Shown in pieces: positions 1-7,725 of a stretch of 46,138 nucleotides of DNA. The DNA is from Clostridiales bacterium (GTDB taxonomy: Bacteria; Bacillota; Desulfotomaculia; Desulfotomaculales; VENG01): positions 1-46,138 of the forward strand of contig JAIPEW010000022.1 in NCBI GenBank assembly GCA_021736985.1. The letters are read 5' to 3'. Below the pieces are notes generated by a model. That model worked only from the letters and a program-made list of their open reading frames with translations. It was not told where the DNA came from and did no database searches. Made by a program: the position numbers and the translations under genes. Position 1 is the stretch's first letter; the number at the start of each line of letters is the position of its first letter.

Positions 1-43
1 GCCAGCGTTCGTCCTGAGCCAGGATCAAACTCTCCAATAATAT
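1..43 (-). rRNA. rrs: 16S rRNA, 5' end (partial)
   Basis: Read on the minus strand, the first bases contain GAGAGTTTGATCCTGGCTC, the universal sequence at the 5' end of bacterial 16S rRNA, followed by AGGACGAACGCTGGC. Only the first 40-odd nucleotides are in the window and the gene continues leftward off the edge. The mature 5' end is placed at about 43 by comparison with other 16S genes, so that boundary is approximate. Two promoters upstream on the same strand fit an rrn operon starting here. Confidence 0.97.
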
Positions 44-166
44 TTTAATCTTTAGAAGAGTTTAATCTCTTTACTCGTGTATGACGAGGTATTTATCTTA
101 ACCAGGTTCACTGTTCAGTTTTCAAAGACCTTTTTTCGCAGCGCCGTTTAGCGCCGACAAGTAATA

Positions 167-195
167 ACTATACCAGACCATCTTCTAACTGTCAA
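167..195 (-). promoter_or_regulatory. rrn operon promoter, proximal
   Basis: On the minus strand a perfect -35 box TTGACA (190-195) is followed after exactly 17 bases by the -10 box TATAGT (167-172). It lies about 125 bases before the 16S 5' end and directs transcription into it. The intervening leader contains a short GC-rich inverted repeat around 138-157 and then an AT-rich stretch ending at the 16S gene. Confidence 0.85.
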
Positions 196-267
196 CTACT
201 TTTTTTAAAACTGAGTTAACTACTAAAAAGATTTTTCTAAAACGCTGTCTCGCCGACAGCAAAATAC

Positions 268-296
268 ATATTATCATTTATTTTTACTTTTGACAA
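268..296 (-). promoter_or_regulatory. rrn operon promoter, distal
   Basis: A second sigma-A type promoter points the same way. Its -35 TTGTCA (291-296), 17-base spacer and -10 TAATAT (268-273) lie about 100 bases upstream of the proximal promoter. Tandem promoters are usual for rRNA operons and allow both growth-rate control and basal expression. Confidence 0.7.
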
Positions 297-402
297 GTGG
301 TTATATCTGGTCTTTTTTTATAAATATCTGCGCATACATAAACATACTTCACTCATTAACATTTTCTCTTTTTATTTTAGTAATGTGAAAAACATGTCTT
401 TA

Positions 403-1065
403 TTATTCACTTAAAATTGAACTTTTTCCAAAAATACCTCCTGAAAAATCTGCAACAACTTCAGGAACTTCTCCTACAATTATACTTTCTGCAATGGGAA
501 CCTGTGTCGCTATATTAACTTTAGATGCACCTAAAGGTATTACTATTTTAACCATTGTATCAAAATTAAAATAGATTTTGTGCCTGGTCTGGTTTATACC
601 AGCATGTTGAAACTTATCGTCAACTTGAACATCCACTGTACCCATAGATCTTATTTTTACATTTATATCAGGCCCGTAGTGGGCAAATATATAGCTTCCC
701 GTAATTTGTCCCAGGGGAACATGCAGCACTTTATCTTCCAGCTCTTTTAATCTTTTTTGTACATTAAGAGCCATTTCCGACTGCAATTGGTTTACTTTTA
801 TCGTATTAGCCTGCATTACTGCTACCCGTCCCTGGTTATCCTTGTGCCATGTTATGAAATCCTGGTAGTCTATATTTTTTTTAGTCATTTCATTGCGCAC
901 CGTCTCATTAATACAATCAATAGCCATCTGGGTAACCTTTACTTCTGATATAGAATATATTGTAGGCCTGACATGATAATCAAGAAAAAGGAACATCCCG
1001 GCCAGCACGCAGGCAATTAACGTCAGAACAAAATACTTTTTAAAAGATTTTCTCTGTTTAAACAT
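403..1065 (-). CDS. yunB: Sporulation protein YunB
   Basis: The protein of about 220 residues resembles the YunB family, a mother-cell sporulation protein of endospore formers whose biochemical role is not known. A basic N-terminus is followed by one hydrophobic segment near residues 10-30, so it is probably anchored in a membrane with the rest outside. The C-terminal half has the family-like run of beta-rich segments (a VPLGQITG stretch mid-protein and VPIAES near the end). The start is ATG at 1065, preceded by GAGGGAGAAAA; an upstream in-frame start at 1125 lacks a ribosome site and falls in the tyrS terminator. It lies between the rRNA operon and tyrS as a single gene. Family assignment is by overall resemblance. 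Confidence 0.82.
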   Translation of the reverse strand: MFKQRKSFKKYFVLTLIACVLAGMFLFLDYHVRPTIYSISEVKVTQMAIDCINETVRNEMTKKNIDYQDFITWHKDNQGRVAVMQANTIKVNQLQSEMALNVQKRLKELEDKVLHVPLGQITGSYIFAHYGPDINVKIRSMGTVDVQVDDKFQHAGINQTRHKIYFNFDTMVKIVIPLGASKVNIATQVPIAESIIVGEVPEVVADFSGGIFGKSSILSE

Positions 1066-1124
1066 TTTTCTCCCTCTCAGAGGTGTTTTTATAGTATATG
1101 TTCTATACAACAAAAATTTTAACA

Positions 1125-1167
1125 TAAAAAAGCCGGGAATTATATTTAAAAACTCCCGGCTTTTTTT
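1125..1167 (-). terminator. Rho-independent terminator after tyrS
   Basis: AGCCGGGA (1131-1138) pairs with TCCCGGCT (1154-1161). The stem is flanked by A and T runs on both sides, so it can end transcription from tyrS on the minus strand and could also work in the other direction. It sits directly behind the tyrS stop codon. Confidence 0.88.
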
Positions 1168-2383
1168 ATATTAACTTGATAAACTTTCTTTTACCTACCT
1201 TAATTATTATATCCGGCTCTGGTTCAATTTTTTTATTTGAATCTGTTACCTTTTCATCATTTACTTTGACTGCCCCCTGGTTTATTAAGCGCTTTGCTTC
1301 ACTGGTACTGGAACACATACCAGCAATGCGCAACAATTTAGGAAGCCATATAACTCCTTGCTCCAATTCTTCATCAAGCACATGATATTCAGGCATATCT
1401 TCCGGCAAATACCGTTTCTGAAAAACTCTTTTAAATTGTTTTTCCGCCTGTAAAGCAGCATCTTCTCCGTGATAAAAACTCACCAGTTCCCTGGCCAGAT
1501 CCATTTTGATATCCCGGGGATTAACCCCATCACTCAAACGGGTTTCAATATCACGCAACTTATCCATGGATACTGAAGTTAACAGCGTAAAATAACTCAT
1601 AATAAGTTCATCAGGTATGCTCATGGCCTTACCATACATATCCTGCGGAATCTCGTCTATTCCTATATAATTACCAAGGCTTTTACTCATTTTCTGGACC
1701 CCGTCGAGCCCCTCAATTATGGGCATAGTTATGGCTATTTGCGGCTCTTGCCCCATTTCTTTTTGTAAATGGCGCCCCATAAGCAAGTTAAACTTCTGGT
1801 CAGTTCCTCCTAGCTCAATATCTGCATGTAACTCTACAGAATCATAACCCTGCATGAGCGGGTACAAAAATTCGTGCACACTTATAGGCTGATTAGAATA
1901 AAAACGCTTATGAAAATCATCTCTTTCCAACATGCGAGCTACCGTGTGCCTGGCAGCCAATTGTATTACATCAGCAAAATTAAGGAGGCTGAGCCACTGG
2001 CTGTTAAATACTAATGTTGTTTTTTCAGGCATCAATACTTTAAATATTTGGTTTTCATATGTAGCGGCATTTTGTTTCACTTCTTCTTCAGAAAGCTGCT
2101 TGCGTGTTTCTGACTTCCCTGTAGGATCACCAATCCGGGCAGTAAAATCACCTAGAATAATAGTAGTTTCATGACCCATTTCCTGGAACTGGCGTATCTT
2201 TTGCAAGACTACCGTATGGCCCATATGCAAGTCAGGAGCAGTAGGATCAAGTCCCAGTTTAATCTTTAAAGGTTTTCCTTCAGACTTAGAGCGTTTAAGC
2301 TTTTCTGCAAGCTCATTCTCTGGTATTATCTCTACGGTTCCTCTTTTTATAACCTCCATCTGCTTTTCAATCGTATACATCAT
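1166..2383 (-). CDS. tyrS: Tyrosyl-tRNA synthetase (TyrZ-like)
   Basis: This is a class I aminoacyl-tRNA synthetase that charges tRNA-Tyr, about 405 residues, the normal length. The N-terminal catalytic domain carries [14 protein letters not shown], where HMGH is the variant HIGH motif, and later KMSKS. An S4-like RNA-binding domain follows at the C-terminus (about 340-400). HMGH with KMSKS rather than KFGKS is typical of the TyrZ branch. The start is the ATG at 2383 with AAGGAG five bases upstream; the next codon is also ATG, and a longer form reaching 2461 would run through this ribosome site. No T-box leader is visible upstream, because the divergent penicillin-binding protein promoter begins within about 100 bases. 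The enzyme is cytoplasmic. Confidence 0.95.
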   Translation of the reverse strand: MMYTIEKQMEVIKRGTVEIIPENELAEKLKRSKSEGKPLKIKLGLDPTAPDLHMGHTVVLQKIRQFQEMGHETTIILGDFTARIGDPTGKSETRKQLSEEEVKQNAATYENQIFKVLMPEKTTLVFNSQWLSLLNFADVIQLAARHTVARMLERDDFHKRFYSNQPISVHEFLYPLMQGYDSVELHADIELGGTDQKFNLLMGRHLQKEMGQEPQIAITMPIIEGLDGVQKMSKSLGNYIGIDEIPQDMYGKAMSIPDELIMSYFTLLTSVSMDKLRDIETRLSDGVNPRDIKMDLARELVSFYHGEDAALQAEKQFKRVFQKRYLPEDMPEYHVLDEELEQGVIWLPKLLRIAGMCSSTSEAKRLINQGAVKVNDEKVTDSNKKIEPEPDIIIKVGKRKFIKLI

Positions 2384-2495
2384 ATTGTCTCCTTTCCGCC
2401 CTTCCGTATCAACTTTTATGATTATATCAAAGAAAAGATCCATTTTACAATGATTCATCATTATACTATTTAAAGTAGTCTAACATAAACTGTTA

Positions 2496-2504
2496 TGATA
2501 TAAT
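2496..2504 (+). promoter_or_regulatory. Extended -10 promoter for the penicillin-binding protein gene
   Basis: TGATATAAT gives a perfect TATAAT (2499-2504) with the TGn extension. No good -35 is seen at the right distance (only TAGTCT). It lies 44 bases before the TTG start of the next gene, in the divergent gap with tyrS. Confidence 0.6.
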
Positions 2505-2547
2505 GCAGTTATGTATCAGATTAAATAGCATAAGGAGGAAATGCCCT

Positions 2548-4854
2548 TTGGGCAGACAAGATAATAATAAAAAAATCAAATTAAGTAAGCTTTTTATTAT
2601 AGTTATTATTTTATTTTTTTTAGCCGGGGCTGGGATGGCAACTGGTTTAGTAGCAGTAAGTATAAAGGACATGCCTGCATGGAATAAAAAACCTCTGGTA
2701 CCTGTAAGCGCTACCAGGATATATGATAAAAACAATGATTTAATTACCAGGGTAGGAGTTAAAAATCGCATTCCTGTTAATATTGACAAAGTACCCGGGG
2801 TAGTACAAGATGCCTTTATGGCTGCAGAAGATCACCGTTTTTACGAACATCATGGGATTAGTTTTAAATCAATAACAAGAGCTGCATGGAATGATATTAT
2901 GAATCAGGATATTGTAGAAGGCGGCAGCACAATAACCCAGCAATTAGTTAAGCTTGCTTACCTTACTCCCAAGCAGACATTTAAACGTAAAATCCAGGAG
3001 ATGTTATTATCTTTTAAGGTAGAGCGCAACTTTTCTAAACAAGAAATTTTACAAATGTATTTAAATAAAATCTATCTCGGAGAAGGAGCGTACGGAATTC
3101 AGGCTGCTGCAAAAACATACTTTAACAAGGATATTGAGCAAATTAATACTCTGAATGAAGCAGCAACTCTTGCCGCCCTGCCTAAAGCACCAAGCACATA
3201 TTCACCTTTTCAAAATTACGAGACAGCAAAATTAAGGCGCAACTTAATATTGAACAATATGGCTGAATATGGTTTTGCCAGTCCAGAAGAAGTTGCTAAA
3301 GTTAAAGAACAAGAAATATTCCTGCAAAAAGGGAAAAGCAAAGAGAATGATTACCCGTACTCGTATTTCATGGACTACGTAGTACATAAATTAATAAATA
3401 CCTACGGAGACGAAAAAGTATTCAAAGAAGGACTTAATGTTTACACTACACTGAACCCGGAAATTCAAAAAATAACAGAAGCTGCACTCTCTAATGCTGA
3501 CAATTATCCCTATTCCCGCGAAGGTGAAAACGGTGTATTACAACCGCAGGGAGCAATGGTAATATTGGACCCCTCTGATGGCACAATTGAAGCATTAGTA
3601 GGAGGAAGAGAGCATTCTCATAAAAGAGGGTTAAACCGGGCAACCAGACCCCGTCAACCCGGGTCTGCATTTAAACCTATTATTGCATACGGGCCTGCAA
3701 TAGAACTAAGAGGAATGGGCCCGGCATCCGTTATCGACGATGCCCCGGTAAACTATCCTAAATATAATAACTATGCACCTCACAACTACGATTACAAATA
3801 CCGCGGCCTTATTACTATGCGCACTGCGCTGACGCGCTCAGTAAACGTAGCAGCGGTAAAATTGTTGATGGAACATGTTGGCATATCTAATGCCATTAAT
3901 TTTGCAGATAAACTGGGCATAGACTTAAATGCCGTCAATCACGGCCCTTCTATGGCACTGGGTGGGCTTCACAAGGGAGTTACCCCAGTTCAACTGGCTG
4001 CAGCCTACGCGGCTTTTGCAAACCAGGGGTTATATAATGAACCGACTGCCATAACAAAAGTTGAAACGTCTAACGGACAAGTACTGGAAAAATACCAACC
4101 GGCACCTTTCCAGGTAATGAAACCTACAACTGCATTTTTAATTACAGACATGCTCAAATCCGTAGTAACCAGCGGAACCGGTACAGGTGCAAATATTGGC
4201 CGCCCCATGGCCGGGAAGACCGGTACCACGGATGAAAGTAAAGACATATGGTTTTCTGGTTATACACCTGATTACGTGGGAACTATTTGGATTGGGCACG
4301 ATAGTCCTACACAGATGCCCCGCGCATACGGCGGGACTTATCCGGCACGTATATGGCATAAAGTAATGAGCCAGGTTCATGAAAACATTGACGAATATCA
4401 TGATTTTTATAAACCAAGCAATATTGTAAGAGTCACTGTAGACAGTAAATCAGGCCTGCTTCCGGGACCTAATACACCTGAGGAACACATGGTAAACGAT
4501 TACTTTGTAAGAAAGAACATTCCTACTAAGATAGATAATGTTCACAAACTCGTAGAAATCTGCCCAGAATCAGGGAAGAAAGCTACTGAATATTGTCCTA
4601 ATCCTATAACCAAGGTTATGTTAAAACTGCCTTACAAAGTTCCGGATAAAGTACAAGATTCAGACCTTCGTGTTCCTACTAAAATGTGTGAACTGCACGA
4701 CCCTGACAACTGGACGCTGATGCCGGATAAAGAAGAAGTACCTGAATCAGAAGAAGAAAAATCTGATTCACAAGAGGACAACAACAAAACCAAGCCCGAA
4801 GAAACTGACTCGCAAAAAACCGAAAAAAATAATGATGAAACCTCAGAAGAATAA
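2548..4854 (+). CDS. ponA: Class A penicillin-binding protein 1A (transglycosylase/transpeptidase)
   Basis: This bifunctional peptidoglycan synthase polymerises lipid II and cross-links stem peptides outside the membrane. A basic cytoplasmic tail and one transmembrane helix (about residues 14-38) lead to a GT51 glycosyltransferase domain, with catalytic Glu in AAEDHRFYEHHG near residue 94 and GGSTITQQLVK after it. The penicillin-binding domain has SAFK (Ser about 373), SVN (about 431) and KTG (about 557). The last 50 residues are a Glu/Lys/Asp-rich disordered tail. The start is TTG at 2548, nine bases after AAGGAGG; the upstream ATG at 2541 is out of frame and the one at 2503 lies in the promoter. 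The yjbQ gene follows closely, so they may be co-transcribed. Confidence 0.95.
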   Translation: MGRQDNNKKIKLSKLFIIVIILFFLAGAGMATGLVAVSIKDMPAWNKKPLVPVSATRIYDKNNDLITRVGVKNRIPVNIDKVPGVVQDAFMAAEDHRFYEHHGISFKSITRAAWNDIMNQDIVEGGSTITQQLVKLAYLTPKQTFKRKIQEMLLSFKVERNFSKQEILQMYLNKIYLGEGAYGIQAAAKTYFNKDIEQINTLNEAATLAALPKAPSTYSPFQNYETAKLRRNLILNNMAEYGFASPEEVAKVKEQEIFLQKGKSKENDYPYSYFMDYVVHKLINTYGDEKVFKEGLNVYTTLNPEIQKITEAALSNADNYPYSREGENGVLQPQGAMVILDPSDGTIEALVGGREHSHKRGLNRATRPRQPGSAFKPIIAYGPAIELRGMGPASVIDDAPVNYPKYNNYAPHNYDYKYRGLITMRTALTRSVNVAAVKLLMEHVGISNAINFADKLGIDLNAVNHGPSMALGGLHKGVTPVQLAAAYAAFANQGLYNEPTAITKVETSNGQVLEKYQPAPFQVMKPTTAFLITDMLKSVVTSGTGTGANIGRPMAGKTGTTDESKDIWFSGYTPDYVGTIWIGHDSPTQMPRAYGGTYPARIWHKVMSQVHENIDEYHDFYKPSNIVRVTVDSKSGLLPGPNTPEEHMVNDYFVRKNIPTKIDNVHKLVEICPESGKKATEYCPNPITKVMLKLPYKVPDKVQDSDLRVPTKMCELHDPDNWTLMPDKEEVPESEEEKSDSQEDNNKTKPEETDSQKTEKNNDETSEE

Positions 4855-4878
4855 TATTCATACAAGAAGGTGATTCAT

Positions 4879-5295
4879 TTGAAACATTACAGGAAAGAAT
4901 TATGGTTCGAGGTAAAAAGCAGGCGAGGTCTTATTAACATTACGCCTGACATTGAACAAATCGTAAAAGAAAGCGGAATCAAAGAAGGATTGCTGCTGTG
5001 CAATGCAATGCACATTACAGCGAGCGTTTTTGTAAATGACGACGAATCAGGTTTGCACCAGGATTTTGAAGACTGGCTGGAAGGACTGGCACCTGAAAAA
5101 CCTCATTCCCGCTATAACCATAACAAGGGAGAAGATAACGGTGACGCCCACTTAAAACGTACTGTAATGGGCAGAGAAGTAGTAATGGCGGTCACAGGCG
5201 GGAAACTTGATTTAGGACCCTGGGAACAGGTATTTTACGGTGAATTCGACGGAAAAAGAAAGAAACGGGTCCTGGTAAAAATAATCGGCGAATAA
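4879..5295 (+). CDS. yjbQ: YjbQ family protein (UPF0047)
   Basis: The protein of about 138 residues matches the YjbQ/UPF0047 family throughout: a conserved core around [19 protein letters not shown], a His/Asn-rich stretch (residues 70-90) and the ending [16 protein letters not shown]. Members of this family have been reported to have weak thiamine-phosphate synthase activity, but the physiological role is unsettled. TTG at 4879 is chosen because GAAGGTGAT sits just before it and family members start at MKxYxKE-like sequence. A GTG at 4870 lies inside that ribosome site. It is 24 bases after the penicillin-binding protein gene and is followed by a strong terminator, so it is likely the last gene of that unit. 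Confidence 0.9.
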   Translation: MKHYRKELWFEVKSRRGLINITPDIEQIVKESGIKEGLLLCNAMHITASVFVNDDESGLHQDFEDWLEGLAPEKPHSRYNHNKGEDNGDAHLKRTVMGREVVMAVTGGKLDLGPWEQVFYGEFDGKRKKRVLVKIIGE

Positions 5296-5296
5296 C

Positions 5297-5333
5297 AAAA
5301 AGTTCTCACCATATTCCTGGTGAGAACTTTTTT
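5297..5333. terminator. Bidirectional terminator between yjbQ and mutS2
   Basis: AGTTCTCACCA (5301-5311) pairs with TGGTGAGAACT (5318-5328) around a six-base loop. A runs precede and T runs follow, so the same hairpin serves the two convergent genes on both strands. Confidence 0.92.
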
Positions 5334-7695
5334 ACTTTAGATCAACAACAGTTGCTCCGCTGCCGCCTTCACCGTGTTTACCCAGGCGATAAGAATTTAC
5401 TCCTGCATGGGTTTTAAGTTTTTCCTGTATTGCCGAGCGCAGTGCTCCAGTCCCTTTACCGTGTATAATAAATACCTGGTTTAATCCACTTATTCCTGCA
5501 TCATCCAAATACTTATCCATCTTTTCCAGGGCTTCATCAACCCTCATACCTCTCAGATCCAAGCTAGTACTTATACCTGATGTTTTGTCTTTAACTAAAT
5601 GAGCAAAACCAGGTGAGGAAACATCTTTTTTATCTTCTTTTTCCACCGGCTGCAGTTCTGAAACAGGCAAGTTTATCTTAATTGTATCAAGCTGTATCTG
5701 CACTTCTTTCCCCTTACCGGGTGATTCCATTACTACCCCCTTTTTATTAAAACGAGGGACAAATACTTCTGCTCCAGCTTTAATATCCTGAGGGGATGCA
5801 GCAGTCTTGTTTTTGCTGCTTTTTTCTTTTTCGGTATATTTGCCGCGCATTTTTTTAAGCTTTTCCCTGGCATTGTGTATATCAGATTCTACATTAGCAG
5901 CCTTCTCTTTTTCTTTATTTTCACGAAGTTGTCTTATTAATTCTTCAGAGTCGTGTTTGGCCCTGCGCACTATTTCTTTAGCATCTGACCGTGCTTTTTC
6001 TATGATTTTATTTTTCTTGTTATTGAGTTCTTCTTCTTGCTCAAGATATCTATCTCTAATTGAATTTGCTTCCTGTCTTAATTCTTCAGCAGTCGTTCTT
6101 TCTTCTTCGGCTTGATGTTTAGCCTCTTCAAGTTTATTCATCAGTTCTGCTACTTCAATTTCTTCCCTGCTCATAAACTCCCTGGCTTTTTCAATTACAA
6201 ATGTCTCCAAACCCAGGCGCTGTGCTATCTCAAATGCATTGCTCCGCCCTGGTTTCCCTAAAAGCAAACGGTAAGTAGGCCGGAGTGTTACCGGGTCAAA
6301 TTCCACACTGGCATTTTCAACATGTTCCCTGGTATAGGCGTAGTTTTTTAACTCACTGTAATGAGTTGTAGCTATAGTACAGACTTCTGCATTTTGCATG
6401 TTATCAAGCAGAGCCTGCGCCAGTGCAGCACCTTCAGTAGGATCGGTACCGGCGCCCAGCTCATCCAATAATACAAGGCTACCGGGCCCGGCATTATTTA
6501 AAATGTTAACAATGTTGCTCATATGCGAGGAAAAAGTACTTAATGACTGTTCAATACTCTGCTCATCGCCAATATCAGCAAAAATATTGTGAAAGACTCC
6601 AACTACAGTGCCTTCTTCGGCCGGTACGTGCAACCCGGACTGGGCCATTAAAACCAGTAACCCCACGGATTTTAATGTAACCGTCTTACCTCCGGTATTA
6701 GGCCCGGTAATCACCAGGGCATTAAAATCAATTCCCAGGTGCACACTCACCGGCACAACTTCCCCGGTAAGCAATGGATGGCGCCCTTGTTTTATATCAA
6801 GAACCGGCTTATTTGCTACTCCTGGCTCCCAGGCATCTAAATACCCGCTGAAGCGCGACTTGGCCATGATAAAATCCAGATGAGCCAGGCATTTCAGTGT
6901 ATATAACAATTCTTCACTGCTGCCTGCAACAAGATCAGTAAGCGAAGACAGAATCCTATGTATTTCCTGTTTTTCAGCAGATAACAGGCGCCGCACTTCG
7001 TTATTGGCTTCTACTACCTGCATAGGTTCCACAAAAACAGTTGCCCCGCTCGATGACTGGTCATGTACTATCCCTTTCACATTCCCACGGTATTCCTGCT
7101 TCACGGGGACTACGTACCTGTTTTCCCGCACGGTAACAATAGGGTCTTGCAAATATTTTTGATAAGTAGAAGAACGAATTATCTGTTCTAATTTATCTTT
7201 TATCTGATGTTTGAGTGAAACCAGCTTTTTACGTATAGAATTTAATTCGGGTGATGCATTGTCAGATATTTCGCCACCAGGCGCTATAACTTGATCAATT
7301 TTATTTTCTAGTGTGTTAAAATTTCCCAGCCCCAGAGCAATTTCACCCATAATCTTATACTTATCCTGGCGCTCAAATAAAAAATTTTTTATCCTTCGAG
7401 CCGCAGAAAGAGTAACGCTGACCTTATATAAATCTTGCGAATCCAGAACTATTCTACGCGCTGCCCGGCTAATTTCATCTCTTATATCTTCCCAACCGCT
7501 TATATCAGCCCCGGGCTCTAATCTTAATAATTCTCTACCTTCTGTAGTTTCTGACTGCAAATATTTTATTTCTTTTACATCTATTTTAGGCAACATACCT
7601 TCTACAAGTTCCCTGCCCATAGAAGAACGAGTATACTCTGAAAGTTTTTGAAGCAATTTATCGTATTCAAGACGTTTCAGATTACGTTGATCCAT
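5332..7695 (-). CDS. mutS2: Endonuclease MutS2
   Basis: About 787 residues, the usual MutS2 length. The MutS-type core ATPase has Walker A GPNTGGKTV and Walker B LVLLDELGAGTDP. A long charged coiled coil follows (about 510-640), then a KOW-like segment, and a C-terminal Smr nuclease domain with LDLRGMRVDEA and HGKGTGALR. It lacks the mismatch-binding N-terminal domain of MutS1. In other bacteria MutS2 acts in recombination control, and in Bacillus as a sensor of collided ribosomes. The start is ATG at 7695 with TGGAG nine bases upstream; a TTG at 7710 overlaps that site and is rejected. It ends the minus-strand series that begins at polX and shares its terminator with yjbQ. Confidence 0.95.
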   Translation of the reverse strand: MDQRNLKRLEYDKLLQKLSEYTRSSMGRELVEGMLPKIDVKEIKYLQSETTEGRELLRLEPGADISGWEDIRDEISRAARRIVLDSQDLYKVSVTLSAARRIKNFLFERQDKYKIMGEIALGLGNFNTLENKIDQVIAPGGEISDNASPELNSIRKKLVSLKHQIKDKLEQIIRSSTYQKYLQDPIVTVRENRYVVPVKQEYRGNVKGIVHDQSSSGATVFVEPMQVVEANNEVRRLLSAEKQEIHRILSSLTDLVAGSSEELLYTLKCLAHLDFIMAKSRFSGYLDAWEPGVANKPVLDIKQGRHPLLTGEVVPVSVHLGIDFNALVITGPNTGGKTVTLKSVGLLVLMAQSGLHVPAEEGTVVGVFHNIFADIGDEQSIEQSLSTFSSHMSNIVNILNNAGPGSLVLLDELGAGTDPTEGAALAQALLDNMQNAEVCTIATTHYSELKNYAYTREHVENASVEFDPVTLRPTYRLLLGKPGRSNAFEIAQRLGLETFVIEKAREFMSREEIEVAELMNKLEEAKHQAEEERTTAEELRQEANSIRDRYLEQEEELNNKKNKIIEKARSDAKEIVRRAKHDSEELIRQLRENKEKEKAANVESDIHNAREKLKKMRGKYTEKEKSSKNKTAASPQDIKAGAEVFVPRFNKKGVVMESPGKGKEVQIQLDTIKINLPVSELQPVEKEDKKDVSSPGFAHLVKDKTSGISTSLDLRGMRVDEALEKMDKYLDDAGISGLNQVFIIHGKGTGALRSAIQEKLKTHAGVNSYRLGKHGEGGSGATVVDLK

Positions 7696-7725
7696 ATATA
7701 AACGCTCCAAGATAATATTTTTTGT

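Noticed and set aside
757-948. Open frame on the plus strand inside yunB
   Set aside because: It is the antisense of a well-supported gene, has no ribosome site and shows composition typical of a shadow frame.
2384-2500. T-box leader for tyrS
   Set aside because: The space before tyrS is only about 115 bases, contains the divergent penicillin-binding protein promoter and lacks the GGTGG-ACCGCG consensus.
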